A DNA stretch of 64,000 bases, from assembly GCF_030681155.1 (NCBI RefSeq), contig NZ_JAUXXE010000071.1, forward strand, positions 124,001 to 188,000, written 5' to 3'. The stretch comes from Phenylobacterium sp. GTDB lineage: Bacteria > Pseudomonadota > Alphaproteobacteria > Caulobacterales > Caulobacteraceae. Below the pieces are notes generated by a model. That model did not search any database, had not been told where the DNA came from, and worked only from the letters and a program-made list of their open reading frames with translations. How positions within the stretch are numbered: the first letter of the stretch is position 1; the number at the start of each line of letters is the position of its first letter. A program made the position numbers and the translations under genes. Positions 53,775 through 63,125 of this stretch are shown one piece after another.

Positions 53775-54383
53775 CTAGCCGGCGAGATCACCGCGCTCGT
53801 CGACGTCGAACAGCACGCCGTCATCGGGCGCGGCGACGCGGGCGAGCCGCTCGCCCAGGTCCTTGAGGATGTTCCGCGCCCCGGCGTCGCCGGTCAGGGC
53901 CAGCAAACCGGGCAGCAGCTCCGCGCCGATCAGCGCCGGATGTCCACGTTGGCTCTCGAACATCGGCGCGGCGGCCGGGGCTCCAGCCCGCACCGCATCG
54001 GCCAGCGGCGCAAGCACGGCATGGGGCAAGCGCGGCATGTCCCCGAGCAGCACGAAAACGCCTGCGCAGTCGGCCGCAAGTTCGGCCGCGCCGCGCCGCA
54101 GCGATACGCCCATGCCCTGCGCGTGGTCCTCGGCGTGAACGACATGCAGCCGGGCAAACTCTCCAGTTCGCTGGGCGAAGGCGCGCGCCGCCGTGGCGAC
54201 TGCCTCGCCATCAGCACCGGTCACCACGATCACCCGGCCGACCGGCGCGGCGAAGGCGGCGGCCAAGGCGCCGTCAAGCAGCACCCCACCCATCCAAGGC
54301 GCCAGCAACTTGCCGCCGCCGAAGCGGCTCCCGGCCCCGGCCGCCAAAACGATGGCTTCGAACTCGCCCGCCCCTGTCGCCAA
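53775..54383 (-). CDS. mocA: MocA-like molybdenum cofactor cytidylyltransferase
   Basis: A 202-residue MobA/MocA-family nucleotidyltransferase with the signature [18 protein letters not shown] at the N-terminus, [11 protein letters not shown], and the metal site [17 protein letters not shown] is the substrate region of MocA, which adds CMP to molybdopterin for xanthine-oxidase-family enzymes. The hydroxylase genes next to it use exactly this cofactor form. The start is a TTG preceded by GAGAGGA. Divergent from moaA. Confidence 0.87.
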   Translation of the reverse strand: MATGAGEFEAIVLAAGAGSRFGGGKLLAPWMGGVLLDGALAAAFAAPVGRVIVVTGADGEAVATAARAFAQRTGEFARLHVVHAEDHAQGMGVSLRRGAAELAADCAGVFVLLGDMPRLPHAVLAPLADAVRAGAPAAAPMFESQRGHPALIGAELLPGLLALTGDAGARNILKDLGERLARVAAPDDGVLFDVDERGDLAG

Positions 54384-54412
54384 CCGCTGTTCCTCTCTAT
54401 GTTATCGTCAAC

Positions 54413-55453
54413 ATGACGCCCTATGACGCCCCTTCGCCGCAAGAGGCTCCGCCGCGCGGCGCGCCTTTGATCGACGGCTTTGGCCGGACGGTGAGCTATC
54501 TGCGGGTCTCGGTCACCGACCGATGCGACCTGCGCTGCGTCTATTGCATGGCCGAGCACATGACCTTTCTGCCGAAGGCGGAGGTGCTCACGCTGGAAGA
54601 ACTCGACCGCCTGGCCTCCACCTTCGTGGCGCTGGGCACGCGCAAGCTGCGGATCACCGGCGGCGAACCGCTGGTGCGCAAAGGCGTCATGGGCCTGATC
54701 GAAAGCCTCTCGCGGCATCTGCGCTCCGGCGCGCTCGACGAGCTGACCCTGACCACCAACGGCACCCGGCTATCGGAATTCGCCGGCGACCTCGCCCGCT
54801 TCGGCGTGCGGCGGATCAATGTGTCGATGGACACGCTGAAGCCGGACCTGTTCCGCAAGCTGACCCGAGGCGGCGATCTCTCGAAGGTGATCGCCGGGAT
54901 CGACGCGGCCCTGGCCGCCGGGATCGCGGTGAAGATCAACGCCGTGGCGCTGAAGGACGACAACGCCGCCGAACTGCCGGACCTGATCGCCTGGGCGCAC
55001 GCGCGCGGCTGCGACGCCACCCTGATCGAGGCCATGCCGCTGGGCGAGATCGAGATCGACCGCACCGACCAGTTCCTGTCGCTGAAGGACGTCCGCCGCG
55101 ATCTCGAGAGCTTCTGGACACTGACCGACATCGATCATGCGACCGGCGGACCCGCCCGCTATGTCCGCGTCGCCGAGACCGGCGGCCGCCTGGGGTTCAT
55201 CACCCCGCTCAGCCATAATTTCTGCGAGACCTGCAACCGCGTGCGTCTAACCTGCACCGGCACCCTTCATACCTGCCTGGGCCGCGAGGACGCGAGCGAC
55301 CTGCGCGCGGTGATCCGTGGCGGCGCCGACGACGCCGGCCTGGTCGACGCCATCCGACTGGCGGTCGACGCCAAGCCGCAAGGACACGACTTCCACATCG
55401 TGCGCCACGCCGCCCCCGCCGTCGCCCGGCACATGTCGACCACCGGAGGCTGA
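54413..55453 (+). CDS. moaA: GTP 3',8-cyclase MoaA
   Basis: A radical SAM enzyme of 346 residues that begins molybdopterin synthesis by rearranging GTP. The SAM cluster motif CDLRCVYC lies near residue 38 and the GTP-side cluster cysteines in [21 protein letters not shown] near residue 265. The C-terminus ends in Gly-Gly, as MoaA requires. It is the first gene of a tightly packed run moaA-moaD-moaE-moaB-moaC-moeA. The 29-base gap to mocA leaves no room for a Moco riboswitch. Confidence 0.96.
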   Translation: MTPYDAPSPQEAPPRGAPLIDGFGRTVSYLRVSVTDRCDLRCVYCMAEHMTFLPKAEVLTLEELDRLASTFVALGTRKLRITGGEPLVRKGVMGLIESLSRHLRSGALDELTLTTNGTRLSEFAGDLARFGVRRINVSMDTLKPDLFRKLTRGGDLSKVIAGIDAALAAGIAVKINAVALKDDNAAELPDLIAWAHARGCDATLIEAMPLGEIEIDRTDQFLSLKDVRRDLESFWTLTDIDHATGGPARYVRVAETGGRLGFITPLSHNFCETCNRVRLTCTGTLHTCLGREDASDLRAVIRGGADDAGLVDAIRLAVDAKPQGHDFHIVRHAAPAVARHMSTTGG

Positions 55454-55457
55454 AGCC

Positions 55458-55697
55458 GTGGCCCGGGTGCTCCTGTTTGGTCGCCTGAGCGACGTGGCCG
55501 GCTGGCGCGAACGCGACATCGACAGCGCTTCGCTCGGCGCCCTGCGCGACCTGCTGGCCGGCGAAGACGAGGGGCTGGCCCAGGCGCTGGCCGCCCCCGG
55601 CGTCCAGGTCGCCCTGGATCAAGCCATCGTGCGCGGCGACGCGACACTTTCGGCGCGCTCCGAGGTCGCCTTCCTGCCGCCGATGAGCGGCGGATGA
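55458..55697 (+). CDS. moaD: Molybdopterin synthase small subunit MoaD
   Basis: A 79-residue ubiquitin-like sulfur carrier: VARVLLFGRLSDVAGWRERD at the start and VAFLPPMSGG at the end. The C-terminal Gly-Gly is the site of thiocarboxylation. The GTG start is preceded by GGAGG; the frame continues upstream within moaA but that part is not MoaD. Its stop overlaps the moaE ATG. Confidence 0.94.
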   Translation: MARVLLFGRLSDVAGWRERDIDSASLGALRDLLAGEDEGLAQALAAPGVQVALDQAIVRGDATLSARSEVAFLPPMSGG

Positions 55698-56146
55698 TCA
55701 TCCTCACCGGCCAGGCCTTCGACCCCGGCGCCCTGCTGAGCGAATTTTGCCAGGACCGCACCGAGACCGGCGCGATCGCCACATTCACGGGACTGGCCCG
55801 AGCCGAACAGGGCGATACGACGACCCTGGAGCTTGAGGCCTATCCCGGCTTCACCGAGGCGGCGATCGGCAAGATCGCCGATGAGGCGCTAAGGCGGTTC
55901 GACCTGCACGATTTCCATGTCGTCCACCGCGTCGGGAAGATCACGCCGGGCGAGGCCATCGTCTTCGTCGCCACGGCCGCCTCCCATCGCCGCGCGGCCT
56001 TCGAGGCCTGCGATTTCCTGATGGACTACTTGAAGAGCCGAGCTCCCTTCTGGAAGAAGGAAACCGGCCCCGCCGGCGCACGCTGGATCGAGCCGCGCGC
56101 CCAGGACCACGCCGATATCGCCCGTTGGGAGACCCCGAAGCCATGA
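55694..56146 (+). CDS. moaE: Molybdopterin synthase large subunit MoaE
   Basis: A 150-residue MoaE that, with MoaD, inserts two sulfurs into cyclic pyranopterin monophosphate. Signatures: GAIATFTGLARAEQ, LELEAYPGFTEAAIGKIADEA, FHVVHRVGKITPGEAIVFVAT, and the active-site Lys region DYLKSRAPFWKKE. ATGA overlaps join it to moaD upstream and moaB downstream. Confidence 0.95.
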   Translation: MIILTGQAFDPGALLSEFCQDRTETGAIATFTGLARAEQGDTTTLELEAYPGFTEAAIGKIADEALRRFDLHDFHVVHRVGKITPGEAIVFVATAASHRRAAFEACDFLMDYLKSRAPFWKKETGPAGARWIEPRAQDHADIARWETPKP

Positions 56147-56691
56147 ACGCCCTCAGCCCTGGTGGCCGCGTCGATGAAAGCCAAACCATCAAGCCGGTCC
56201 GCATCGCCGTCCTCACCGTCTCCGACACACGCGACGAGGAGAGCGACACCTCCGGCCACGTCCTGGCCGAGCGCATCACCGGCGCGGGCCACGAACTGGC
56301 CGACAAGACCATCGTCCGCGACGACGTCGCCCAGATCCGCGAGCAGATCAAAGCCTGGGTCGCCTCGGGCTCGGTGGACGCCATCATCACCACCGGCGGC
56401 ACCGGCATCACCGGCCGCGACGTCACGCCCGAGGCGGTTGAGCCCTTGTTCGACAAGAAGATCGACGGCTTTTCGGTGATCTTCCATCTGGTCAGCTACC
56501 AGTCGGTCGGACTTTCCACCCTGCAGAGCCGCGCCACCGCCGGCATCGTCGGCGGGGTGTTCGTCTTCTGCCTGCCGGGTTCGAACGGAGCGGTGAAAGA
56601 TGGTTGGGACAAGGTGATCTCGGCCCAGCTCGACAGCCGCCATGGCCCCTGCAACATGGTCGAGCTGATGCCCAGACTGCTCGAGCAGTGA
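56143..56691 (+). CDS. moaB: Molybdopterin adenylyltransferase MoaB/Mog
   Basis: A 182-residue MogA/MoaB protein: [19 protein letters not shown], then [29 protein letters not shown], the molybdopterin-binding loop, and [12 protein letters not shown]. The family adenylates molybdopterin before metal insertion. The start is at 56143, where ATGA overlaps the moaE stop; the moaC start overlaps its own stop as GTGA. Confidence 0.94.
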   Translation: MNALSPGGRVDESQTIKPVRIAVLTVSDTRDEESDTSGHVLAERITGAGHELADKTIVRDDVAQIREQIKAWVASGSVDAIITTGGTGITGRDVTPEAVEPLFDKKIDGFSVIFHLVSYQSVGLSTLQSRATAGIVGGVFVFCLPGSNGAVKDGWDKVISAQLDSRHGPCNMVELMPRLLEQ

Positions 56692-57158
56692 GCAAGCTGA
56701 CCCACATCGACGAGACCGGCCGCGCCAACATGGTCGATGTCTCGGATAAGGCGGTCACCGCCCGCGAAGCGCTCGCAGAGGGCTTTGTCCGGATGGACGC
56801 CGCCACCCTGGCGCTCGCCCTCTCCGGTGACGCCAAGAAGGGTGACGTCCGCGCCACCGCCGAGATCGCCGGCATCATGGCCGCCAAGAAGACCTCCGAC
56901 CTGATCCCGCTGTGCCACCCATTGGCCCTGTCGAAGGTCGAGGTGCGGGTCGAACCCGCCGACGGCGGCCTCTCGGTCACGGCGCGGGTCCGCACCACTG
57001 GACAGACCGGGGTCGAGATGGAGGCCCTGACCGCCGTTTCGGTCGCCTGCCTTACCGTCTACGACATGCTGAAAGCTGCCGATAAGGCGATGACCATCGA
57101 GAATGTGCGGTTGCTGACCAAGACCGGCGGCAAGTCGGGCGATTGGGCGCGACCATGA
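56688..57158 (+). CDS. moaC: Cyclic pyranopterin monophosphate synthase MoaC
   Basis: A 156-residue MoaC, which converts the MoaA product into cyclic pyranopterin monophosphate. Seen: [54 protein letters not shown], and [21 protein letters not shown] with the active-site KA-DK segment. The GTG start overlaps the moaB stop. Its TGA overlaps the moeA ATG. Confidence 0.95.
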   Translation: MSKLTHIDETGRANMVDVSDKAVTAREALAEGFVRMDAATLALALSGDAKKGDVRATAEIAGIMAAKKTSDLIPLCHPLALSKVEVRVEPADGGLSVTARVRTTGQTGVEMEALTAVSVACLTVYDMLKAADKAMTIENVRLLTKTGGKSGDWARP

Positions 57159-58354
57159 CCGATCTCAAGCTCTTGTCCGTCGAGGACGCCCGGGCCCGGA
57201 TGTTGGCCGAGGTGTCCGCCTTGCCCGCCGAAACGGTGCTGTTGGGCGACGCCATTGGCCGGGTCCTCGCTGAAGACGTCGCCGCAATCCGCGACCAGCC
57301 GCCTTTCACGGCCTCGGCGATGGACGGTTGGGCGCTGCGCAGCGCCGATGCGCCAGGCGCCCTGGTGATCGTCGGCGAGAGCGCGGCGGGCCACGGCTAT
57401 GAGGGCGTGCTCGGCGCAGGCCAGGCGGTGCGCATCTTCACGGGCGCGGCCCTGCCGGCCGGAGCCGACACCATCGTCATCCAGGAAGACGCCGACCGCC
57501 AGGGTGACCACGTCACGGTCCCGGCCTCGGAGGCAGGCGCCTATATCCGGCCGGCCGGCGGTGATTTCCGCGCCGGACAACCTTTGCTCGCGCAGGGAAC
57601 ACGCATCGACCCCTGGCGCTTGTCCTTGGCGGCCTCCGCCGGGCGCTCCGAGATATCCGTCCACGCTCGACCGCGGGTGGCCATCGTGTCCACCGGCGAG
57701 GAGATCGTCGAGGCGCCGGCCGCGCCGGGCCCTTACCAAATCTACGATTCCAGCGCGCCGGCGCTGGCGGCCATGGTCGAGGGCTGGGGCGGTTTGGCCG
57801 CCAAGCTCAAACCGGTCCGCGATGAACTGGACGCGGTGATCGAAGCTCTCCGGACTGCCGAGGCCGATCTGATCGTCACGGTCGGCGGCGCCTCGGTCGG
57901 CGACCACGATCTGGTGCGCGCGGCCGCCGAGGCCCTGGGCCTCTCGCTCAAGGTCGGCAGCGTGAGCGTCCGCCCCGGGAAGCCGACCTTCTTTGGGGTG
58001 CTGGGCGATGGCCGCAGGTTGCTGGGCCTGCCCGGCAATCCGGCCTCGGCCTTCGTCTGCGCCGAGCTGTTCCTGAAGCCCCTGCTCACCAAGTTCCAAG
58101 GCGCAGCCAGCACGTTCAGCCTCGCCAGCGCGCGCCTGATCAAGCCGCTGCCCGCCAACGGCCCGCGCGAACACTGGATGCGCGCCAAGTTGACCTATGA
58201 AGGCGGCGCGATCCTGGCCGAACCCTATCGCGATCAGGACAGCTCCCTGGTCAGCGTCTTCGCCGCCGCCGACGCCCTGGTTCGGCGGCCCGGCGGAGCT
58301 CCGGCCCAGGCCCCTGGCGACCTGGTCGATATCCTGCCGCTGGCGCGCGCCTGA
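57155..58354 (+). CDS. moeA: Molybdopterin molybdotransferase MoeA
   Basis: A 399-residue MoeA that inserts molybdate into adenylated molybdopterin. Seen: [71 protein letters not shown], and [17 protein letters not shown]. It is the last gene of the coupled run and ends nine bases before a strong stem-loop. Confidence 0.95.
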   Translation: MTDLKLLSVEDARARMLAEVSALPAETVLLGDAIGRVLAEDVAAIRDQPPFTASAMDGWALRSADAPGALVIVGESAAGHGYEGVLGAGQAVRIFTGAALPAGADTIVIQEDADRQGDHVTVPASEAGAYIRPAGGDFRAGQPLLAQGTRIDPWRLSLAASAGRSEISVHARPRVAIVSTGEEIVEAPAAPGPYQIYDSSAPALAAMVEGWGGLAAKLKPVRDELDAVIEALRTAEADLIVTVGGASVGDHDLVRAAAEALGLSLKVGSVSVRPGKPTFFGVLGDGRRLLGLPGNPASAFVCAELFLKPLLTKFQGAASTFSLASARLIKPLPANGPREHWMRAKLTYEGGAILAEPYRDQDSSLVSVFAAADALVRRPGGAPAQAPGDLVDILPLARA

Positions 58355-58362
58355 CCACCGCC

Positions 58363-58413
58363 AAACTCGTCATCCTCCGGTCGTCTGCAAGACGATCCGG
58401 GGGATGACGAGTT
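58363..58413. terminator. Repeat-derived stem-loop between moeA and xdhC
   Basis: AAACTCGTCATCC (58363-58375) pairs with GGATGACGAGTTT (58401-58413), and CCGGTCGTC pairs with GACGATCCGG inside. It sits between converging genes and its edge touches the xdhC stop codon. Twenty-one bases of the left arm recur at 60439. Confidence 0.75.
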
Positions 58414-59393
58414 TAAGCCGTCTCCCGCTTCGGCGTCACGACCCGGGGTTCGGACGTCCGCGCGTGGCGCAACGCCACGATCTCGCCGATCACCGACAGC
58501 GCCACCTCCCACGGAGCCTTGCCGCCGATATCGAGGCCGATTGGGGCGTGGAGCTGTTGCAGTCGGGCCTCCGGGAAACCCTCCGCGCGCAACGGCGCGA
58601 GCCGTTCGGCCAGCCGCTTGCGAGCGCCAAGCAGGCCGACATAACCTGCCGCCGAGGGCAGGGCCGCGACCAGAGCCTCGCGGTCGAGATCCAGATTGTG
58701 CGTGGCGATGGCGATCGCAGTCCATGCATCAGTTCCGATGGCGGCCAAGGCGGCCGACGGCTCATCGCGGCGATAGGCGACGCCCAGCAGGGGCGGCGGC
58801 GTCTCCGGGCCCTTGGGCCGAACCAGCGTGGTCTCAAACCCCGACTGCGCCCCGAGCGAGGCGATCGCCAGGGCGGTCGGGTCGGCGCCGAACACCACCA
58901 ACCGCGGGACCGGATCATAGGCCTGGACGATCGCCCCATCCCAGGCCTCGACGTTCACGCCGCACAGACGTTTCACACCGTCGCTGACCCAGACCACCGG
59001 ACGGCGCTCCTGTTCGGCCGCCAGCAACTCGGCCAGCGCCGCATCGTCCTGGCCCACCCGCTCAATGAAAATCTCGATGCGCGCCCCGCACAGCAGCTGG
59101 ATGTCTGGCCAAGGGCTGCCCTCGCCGTAGACCAGCCGCCGCGGAGCTCCATCTTCGAGGCAAGCGAAGGCGTGATCGGCCACGTCGCTCTCCACGCAGC
59201 CGCCGGAAAAATAACCGGCCAGGATGCCATCGCCGAAAACCATCTGGGTTCCGGGCGGCCGCGGCCCACCCCCCTCGACCGAGGTCAGGGTCGCCAGGGC
59301 GACGGGCGTTTTTCGTTGCTGGGCTTGGCGTAGCGCCGATCGAACGTCGTCGGCCATGCCGAAAATGGGCCACTCGGGGAGAGGTTCTCGCAT
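58413..59393 (-). CDS. xdhC: XdhC/CoxI-family molybdenum hydroxylase maturation factor
   Basis: A 326-residue XdhC-like chaperone. The N-terminal XdhC domain has VALATLTSVEGGGPRPPGTQMV and GYFSGGCVESDVADHA; the C-terminal Rossmann-like domain has LVVFGADPTALAIASLGAQSGF and AIAIATHNLDLDREAL, then GYVGLLGARKR and IGLDIGGKAPWEVALSVIGEIVA. Such proteins bind molybdenum cofactor, promote its sulfuration and load it into xanthine-oxidase-family enzymes, here most likely the IorAB-type enzyme encoded 5 kb away. Confidence 0.9.
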   Translation of the reverse strand: MREPLPEWPIFGMADDVRSALRQAQQRKTPVALATLTSVEGGGPRPPGTQMVFGDGILAGYFSGGCVESDVADHAFACLEDGAPRRLVYGEGSPWPDIQLLCGARIEIFIERVGQDDAALAELLAAEQERRPVVWVSDGVKRLCGVNVEAWDGAIVQAYDPVPRLVVFGADPTALAIASLGAQSGFETTLVRPKGPETPPPLLGVAYRRDEPSAALAAIGTDAWTAIAIATHNLDLDREALVAALPSAAGYVGLLGARKRLAERLAPLRAEGFPEARLQQLHAPIGLDIGGKAPWEVALSVIGEIVALRHARTSEPRVVTPKRETA

Positions 59394-59448
59394 CTGGCGG
59401 TTTTAACCCCCTGGAAAGGTCCTAGACACCGGTTCTTTAGGCCTTTGG

Positions 59449-60369
59449 GTGAAGATGCCCCCTCTTGGCGTTTCCATCCAGCTCACCGGCTTCATGATTT
59501 CACCGCTTTCCAAGCTTGGCCTCGGCTCCGCCCAGTTCGGCCTCGACTCGACCACCTTGGTCCGTGGTCGGTCGCCTGTGGCAGAAGCTCGGGAGATCCT
59601 CGACATCGCGGCGCGCTCGTGCCTGCCGGTGCTCGACGTCGACGGCCACTCGGGCGTCGCCGAAGCTACGCTGGGCGAAATCATGCCGCGCCCGAATCCG
59701 TTCCGGGTCTCCATTTCGACGGTCCGTCCCGATCGCGGTCCTGACCACGTCGAGGCCGAGGCGCGCGCGACCCTGCGCCGCCTGGGCGTCGAGCAGGCTG
59801 ACGCCATCCTGGTGCCGGCCGCCGCCGACCTGTTTGGCCCGCACGGCCTGGCCCTGTGGGACCGCTTGAAGGCGCTCAAGGACCAAGGCCTGACCCGCAA
59901 GATCGGGGTTTCGGTCTTCGCCTCCGACGATCCGCTGGGCGTAGCCCGCCGGTTCCGCCCCGACATCGTCCAGGCTCCGGCCTCTCTGCTCGACCAGCGC
60001 CTGCTGATCAACGGCACCCTGGCCGCCCTGGCGGGCCTGGGCATCGAGGTCCATCTGCGCTCGATCTTCCTCAACGGCCTGCTGTTCCTGCCGCCCGATC
60101 GCGCGCCGCATCACCTCAAGGCCGCCGCCAGCCGCATTTCGCGGGCGCGCCGGCTGATCGCCGAGGGTCGGTCCGATCCGTTGCAAGCCGCTCTGGGCTT
60201 TGCTCTTTCCCGTGTCGAGGCCGCGACCGTCCTGGTCGGCGTCACCTCGCCCGCGGAGCTCTCGGCCGTGATCGCTGCGGCCTCCAGCCCCCCGCCCGAT
60301 CTTGACTGGGATGAAATGGCCATCGACGATCCGGTGGCGCTAGACCCCCGCGCCTGGGCCGCCGCCTAG
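59449..60369 (+). CDS. Aldo/keto reductase-like protein lacking the catalytic tetrad
   Basis: The sequence follows the aldo/keto reductase barrel: LGLGSAQFGLD at the N-terminus, LDVDGHSGVAEATLGE, ATLRRLGVEQADAILVPAAADL, KDQGLTRKIGVSVFASDD, VEAATVLVGVTSPAELSAVI. However, the Tyr of the usual DTAxxYG, the Lys of the next strand and the His of the LLVH strand are replaced (Ser, Val/Thr and Pro by my alignment). It is probably not an active reductase. The start is unsure: GTG 59449, ATG 59455 or ATG 59494. No operon partner. Confidence 0.72.
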   Translation: MKMPPLGVSIQLTGFMISPLSKLGLGSAQFGLDSTTLVRGRSPVAEAREILDIAARSCLPVLDVDGHSGVAEATLGEIMPRPNPFRVSISTVRPDRGPDHVEAEARATLRRLGVEQADAILVPAAADLFGPHGLALWDRLKALKDQGLTRKIGVSVFASDDPLGVARRFRPDIVQAPASLLDQRLLINGTLAALAGLGIEVHLRSIFLNGLLFLPPDRAPHHLKAAASRISRARRLIAEGRSDPLQAALGFALSRVEAATVLVGVTSPAELSAVIAAASSPPPDLDWDEMAIDDPVALDPRAWAAA

Positions 60370-60438
60370 GTTAGGGCCCGTTGGGCGTGCTGTGCATGAC
60401 CCACGACAGCTTCGCCCGCTAGACGAGGCGACACCCGA

Positions 60439-60476
60439 AAACTCGTCATCCTCCGGTCGGCCGAAGGCTGACGAAG
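60439..60476. repeat. Truncated copy of the 58363 stem-loop repeat
   Basis: Bases 60439-60459 are identical to the left arm at 58363-58383. The right arm here is degenerate (GGCTGACGAAGG), so the long hairpin is lost. It lies between converging genes, just after the alanine dehydrogenase stop codon. Confidence 0.65.
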
Positions 60477-60483
60477 GTTAGTG

Positions 60484-61602
60484 CTACCGCTTGGCCCACA
60501 CGCCGTAGGGATCGACGAACGGCTTGCCGAGCGCCTCGGCCACGGCAGGGTGCGTGACCTCGCCCTTCAGGACGTTCAGCCCCTTGGCCAAGTGCGGATT
60601 ATCGGCCAACGCCCCAAGCCCCTTGTCGGCCAGGGAAAGTCCAAACGGCAGGGTCGCGTGGACCAGGGCCTCCGACGAGGTGCGGGGCGCAGCTCCGGGC
60701 ATGTTGGCGACGCAGTAGTGGACCACTCCATCGACGACATAGGTCGGGTCGGCGTGAGTGGTGGGGTGCGAGGTCTCGAAACAGCCGCCCTGGTCGATGG
60801 AGACGTCGACCAGCACCGAGCCCGGCTTCATTTGCTTTAGGTGCTCGCGGCGAACCAACTTGGGGGCCGAGGCGCCGGGCGTCAGCACTGCGCCGATCAC
60901 CACGTCGGCCTTCAAGACCTCTTCCTCGACCGCGTCCAGCGTCGAATATCGGGTGAGGATGCGGCCCAGGAACATGTCGTCGAGTTGACGCATGCGCGGG
61001 ATGGAGCGTTCGACCACCACCACCTCGGCGCCCAGGCCCGCAGCCATCCGCGCAGCGTTCATGCCGACCACGCCACCGCCCAGGACACAGACCCGCGCCG
61101 GCGGCACCCCAGGCACGCCGGAGATGAGCAGCCCCATCCCGCCATTGTGCTTCAGCAAGGTCTCGCCCGCCGAGAACACCGCGATCCGCCCGGCGACCTC
61201 CGACATCGGCGCCAGCAGCGGCAGGCCGCCCGCGGCGTCTGTCACCGTCTCATAGGCGATCGCCGCGCAGCCGGACGCCAGCAGGCCGTTGGCCTGGTCC
61301 GGATCGGGCGCCAGGTGCAGATAGGTGAAGAGGATGTGCCGGTCGTTGAGGCGCGCCCATTCGGCGGCCTGCGGCTCCTTGACCTTCACGATCAGCTCAG
61401 CGCCGCTGAACACCGCATCGGCGTCCGGGACAATGAGGGCCCCGGCCCGGGCATAGGCCTCGTCGGCATAGCCGGCGCCGCCGCCGGCCCCGGCCTGGAT
61501 CAGGACCTCATGGCCATGGGTGACGTACTCGCGCACCGCCGTCGGCGTCAGCCCGACCCTATGCTCGTTCGGCTTGATCTCGCTGGGTACGCCAACTTTC
61601 AT
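60484..61602 (-). CDS. ald: Alanine dehydrogenase
   Basis: A 372-residue NAD-dependent L-alanine dehydrogenase. MKVGVPSEIKPNEHRVGLTP opens the protein. Substrate-binding Lys is in LIVKVKEPQ, catalytic His in LFTYLHLAPD and Asp in VLVDVSIDQGGCFET. The NAD loop is VCVLGGGVVGMNAARMAAGLGAEV. It reversibly deaminates alanine to pyruvate and ammonia. It stands alone between two short gaps. Confidence 0.95.
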   Translation of the reverse strand: MKVGVPSEIKPNEHRVGLTPTAVREYVTHGHEVLIQAGAGGGAGYADEAYARAGALIVPDADAVFSGAELIVKVKEPQAAEWARLNDRHILFTYLHLAPDPDQANGLLASGCAAIAYETVTDAAGGLPLLAPMSEVAGRIAVFSAGETLLKHNGGMGLLISGVPGVPPARVCVLGGGVVGMNAARMAAGLGAEVVVVERSIPRMRQLDDMFLGRILTRYSTLDAVEEEVLKADVVIGAVLTPGASAPKLVRREHLKQMKPGSVLVDVSIDQGGCFETSHPTTHADPTYVVDGVVHYCVANMPGAAPRTSSEALVHATLPFGLSLADKGLGALADNPHLAKGLNVLKGEVTHPAVAEALGKPFVDPYGVWAKR

Positions 61603-61666
61603 ACGGGCCGCCTCCGAGGAAGATTACCTCAAGCTTCACGGCACATTGGGGCGCAACAATGTTCCG

Positions 61667-62377
61667 TCAACCCAAAACGCAGGAAGCCATGCCCTGGCGA
61701 TTGATGGTTCCAGCCGCGCGAGTGATCTTGCCGGAACGGCGCTTCACATAGGGTCCCGGCTGCGCGGCTTGCCATTTCAGCGGGCTGGGCAGGATCGCCG
61801 CCAACCGCGCGGCTTGGGCTGGGGAAAGCTGGTCGGCGCCGACCCGGAAGTTCTTCTGTGCGGCGGCCTCGGCGCCATAGATGCCCGGGCCCCATTCAAC
61901 GGAGTTCAGATAGACTTCCATGATCCGCGGCTTGCCCCAGATCACCTCGATCAAGACCGTGAAATAGGCCTCCAAGCCCTTGCGGACATAGGAACGGCCC
62001 GGCCACAGGAAAATGTTCTTCGCCGTCTGCTGGCTGATCGTCGACCCGCCGCGCAGCTTCTTGCCCTTGGCGTTGCTGGCGAAGGCCTTCTCCATCGCAT
62101 CAAGGTCGAAGCCGTTGTGCTCACAGAACTTGGCGTCCTCTGCGGCGATCACCGCCCGGACCAAGCGTGGAGAGATATTGTCGATCGAGCGCCAGCGCCG
62201 GTCGAACCCCTTGCCCTCGAACACACGCTGGACCATCAGCCAGGTGATCGGCGGCGGCACGAAGCGGTAGATCGCGGTCACCAGAACCGGACCGATCAGG
62301 CCGAACACCAGCACGAGCATCAGGACGCCTCGGACCAGCCGGCCGAACAGACCCTTTTTGGAAGAACCCTTACCCAA
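61667..62377 (-). CDS. mtgA: Monofunctional peptidoglycan glycosyltransferase MtgA
   Basis: A 236-residue GT51 enzyme with one N-terminal membrane helix ([18 protein letters not shown]). Motifs: [14 protein letters not shown] (catalytic Glu), [13 protein letters not shown], and [20 protein letters not shown]. No transpeptidase domain follows, so it polymerises glycan strands only. Length is normal for MtgA. Divergent from the nitroreductase gene. Confidence 0.93.
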   Translation of the reverse strand: MGKGSSKKGLFGRLVRGVLMLVLVFGLIGPVLVTAIYRFVPPPITWLMVQRVFEGKGFDRRWRSIDNISPRLVRAVIAAEDAKFCEHNGFDLDAMEKAFASNAKGKKLRGGSTISQQTAKNIFLWPGRSYVRKGLEAYFTVLIEVIWGKPRIMEVYLNSVEWGPGIYGAEAAAQKNFRVGADQLSPAQAARLAAILPSPLKWQAAQPGPYVKRRSGKITRAAGTINRQGMASCVLG

Positions 62378-62460
62378 GTCGCTTGCCCTTACCCCACGGC
62401 GAGATGCTAGCGATGCGTCGGGCCAGGGCCATGGTCAAGCCGCCGCAAGGACGCAATATC

Positions 62461-63123
62461 TTGAACGTCACCGAAGCCGTTGCAGGCCGCGTCTCCATCC
62501 GGGCTTTCAAGCCAGAGACTCCGCCGGCCGAGACCATCCGCGAAATCCTGCAGGCCGCCGCCCGCGCGCCATCCGGCGGCAACCTGCAGCCCTGGCGCGT
62601 CTACGCCCTTGCCGGGGCGCCGCTTGGCGAGCTGAAGGCGAAGGTGGCCGCCAACCCGTTCGGCGAGCCCCCCGAATACGACGTCTATCCGCCCAATCTC
62701 TGGGACCCGTTCCGCACGCGCCGGTTCCAGAATGGCGAAGACCTCTATCGGACCATCGAGATTCCGCGCGAGGACAAGCCGGCGCGCCTGCGCCAACTGG
62801 CCAAGAACGGCGAGCTGTTCGGAGCGCCGGTCGGGCTGTTCTTCTGTCTCGATCGCAAGCTGGGCCCCCCGCAATGGTCGGACCTGGGCATGTACATGCA
62901 GACGGTGATGCTGCTGGCCACCGAACGCGGGCTCGACACCTGCGCCCAGGAATACTGGGCTCGCTATCCGCAGACCCTGGCCCAACTGCTGAACCTGCCG
63001 GAGGACCACATGGTCTTCTCCGGCATGGCGCTGGGCTGGCGCGATGAGACCGCGCCGATCAACACCCTGCGTTCCAGCCGCGATCCCTTCGAGACCTGGG
63101 CGGAACTGCGCGGGTTTGAGTAG
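62461..63123 (+). CDS. Nitroreductase-family flavoprotein
   Basis: A flavin-dependent NAD(P)H oxidoreductase: VTEAVAGRVSIRAFKP at the N-terminus, ARAPSGGNLQPWRVY (FMN contacts), GLFFCLDRKLGPPQWSDLGMYMQTVMLLATERGLDT, and VFSGMALGW near the end. A TTG at 62461 is proposed as start because AAGGA lies nine bases before it and the encoded N-terminus matches the family; ATGs at 62404, 62413 and 62431 are alternatives. Substrate unknown. Confidence 0.85.
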   Translation: MNVTEAVAGRVSIRAFKPETPPAETIREILQAAARAPSGGNLQPWRVYALAGAPLGELKAKVAANPFGEPPEYDVYPPNLWDPFRTRRFQNGEDLYRTIEIPREDKPARLRQLAKNGELFGAPVGLFFCLDRKLGPPQWSDLGMYMQTVMLLATERGLDTCAQEYWARYPQTLAQLLNLPEDHMVFSGMALGWRDETAPINTLRSSRDPFETWAELRGFE

Positions 63124-63125
63124 CG

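Noticed and set aside
54384..54412. Moco riboswitch upstream of moaA
   Set aside because: The gap between mocA and moaA is only 29 bases, too short for such an element.
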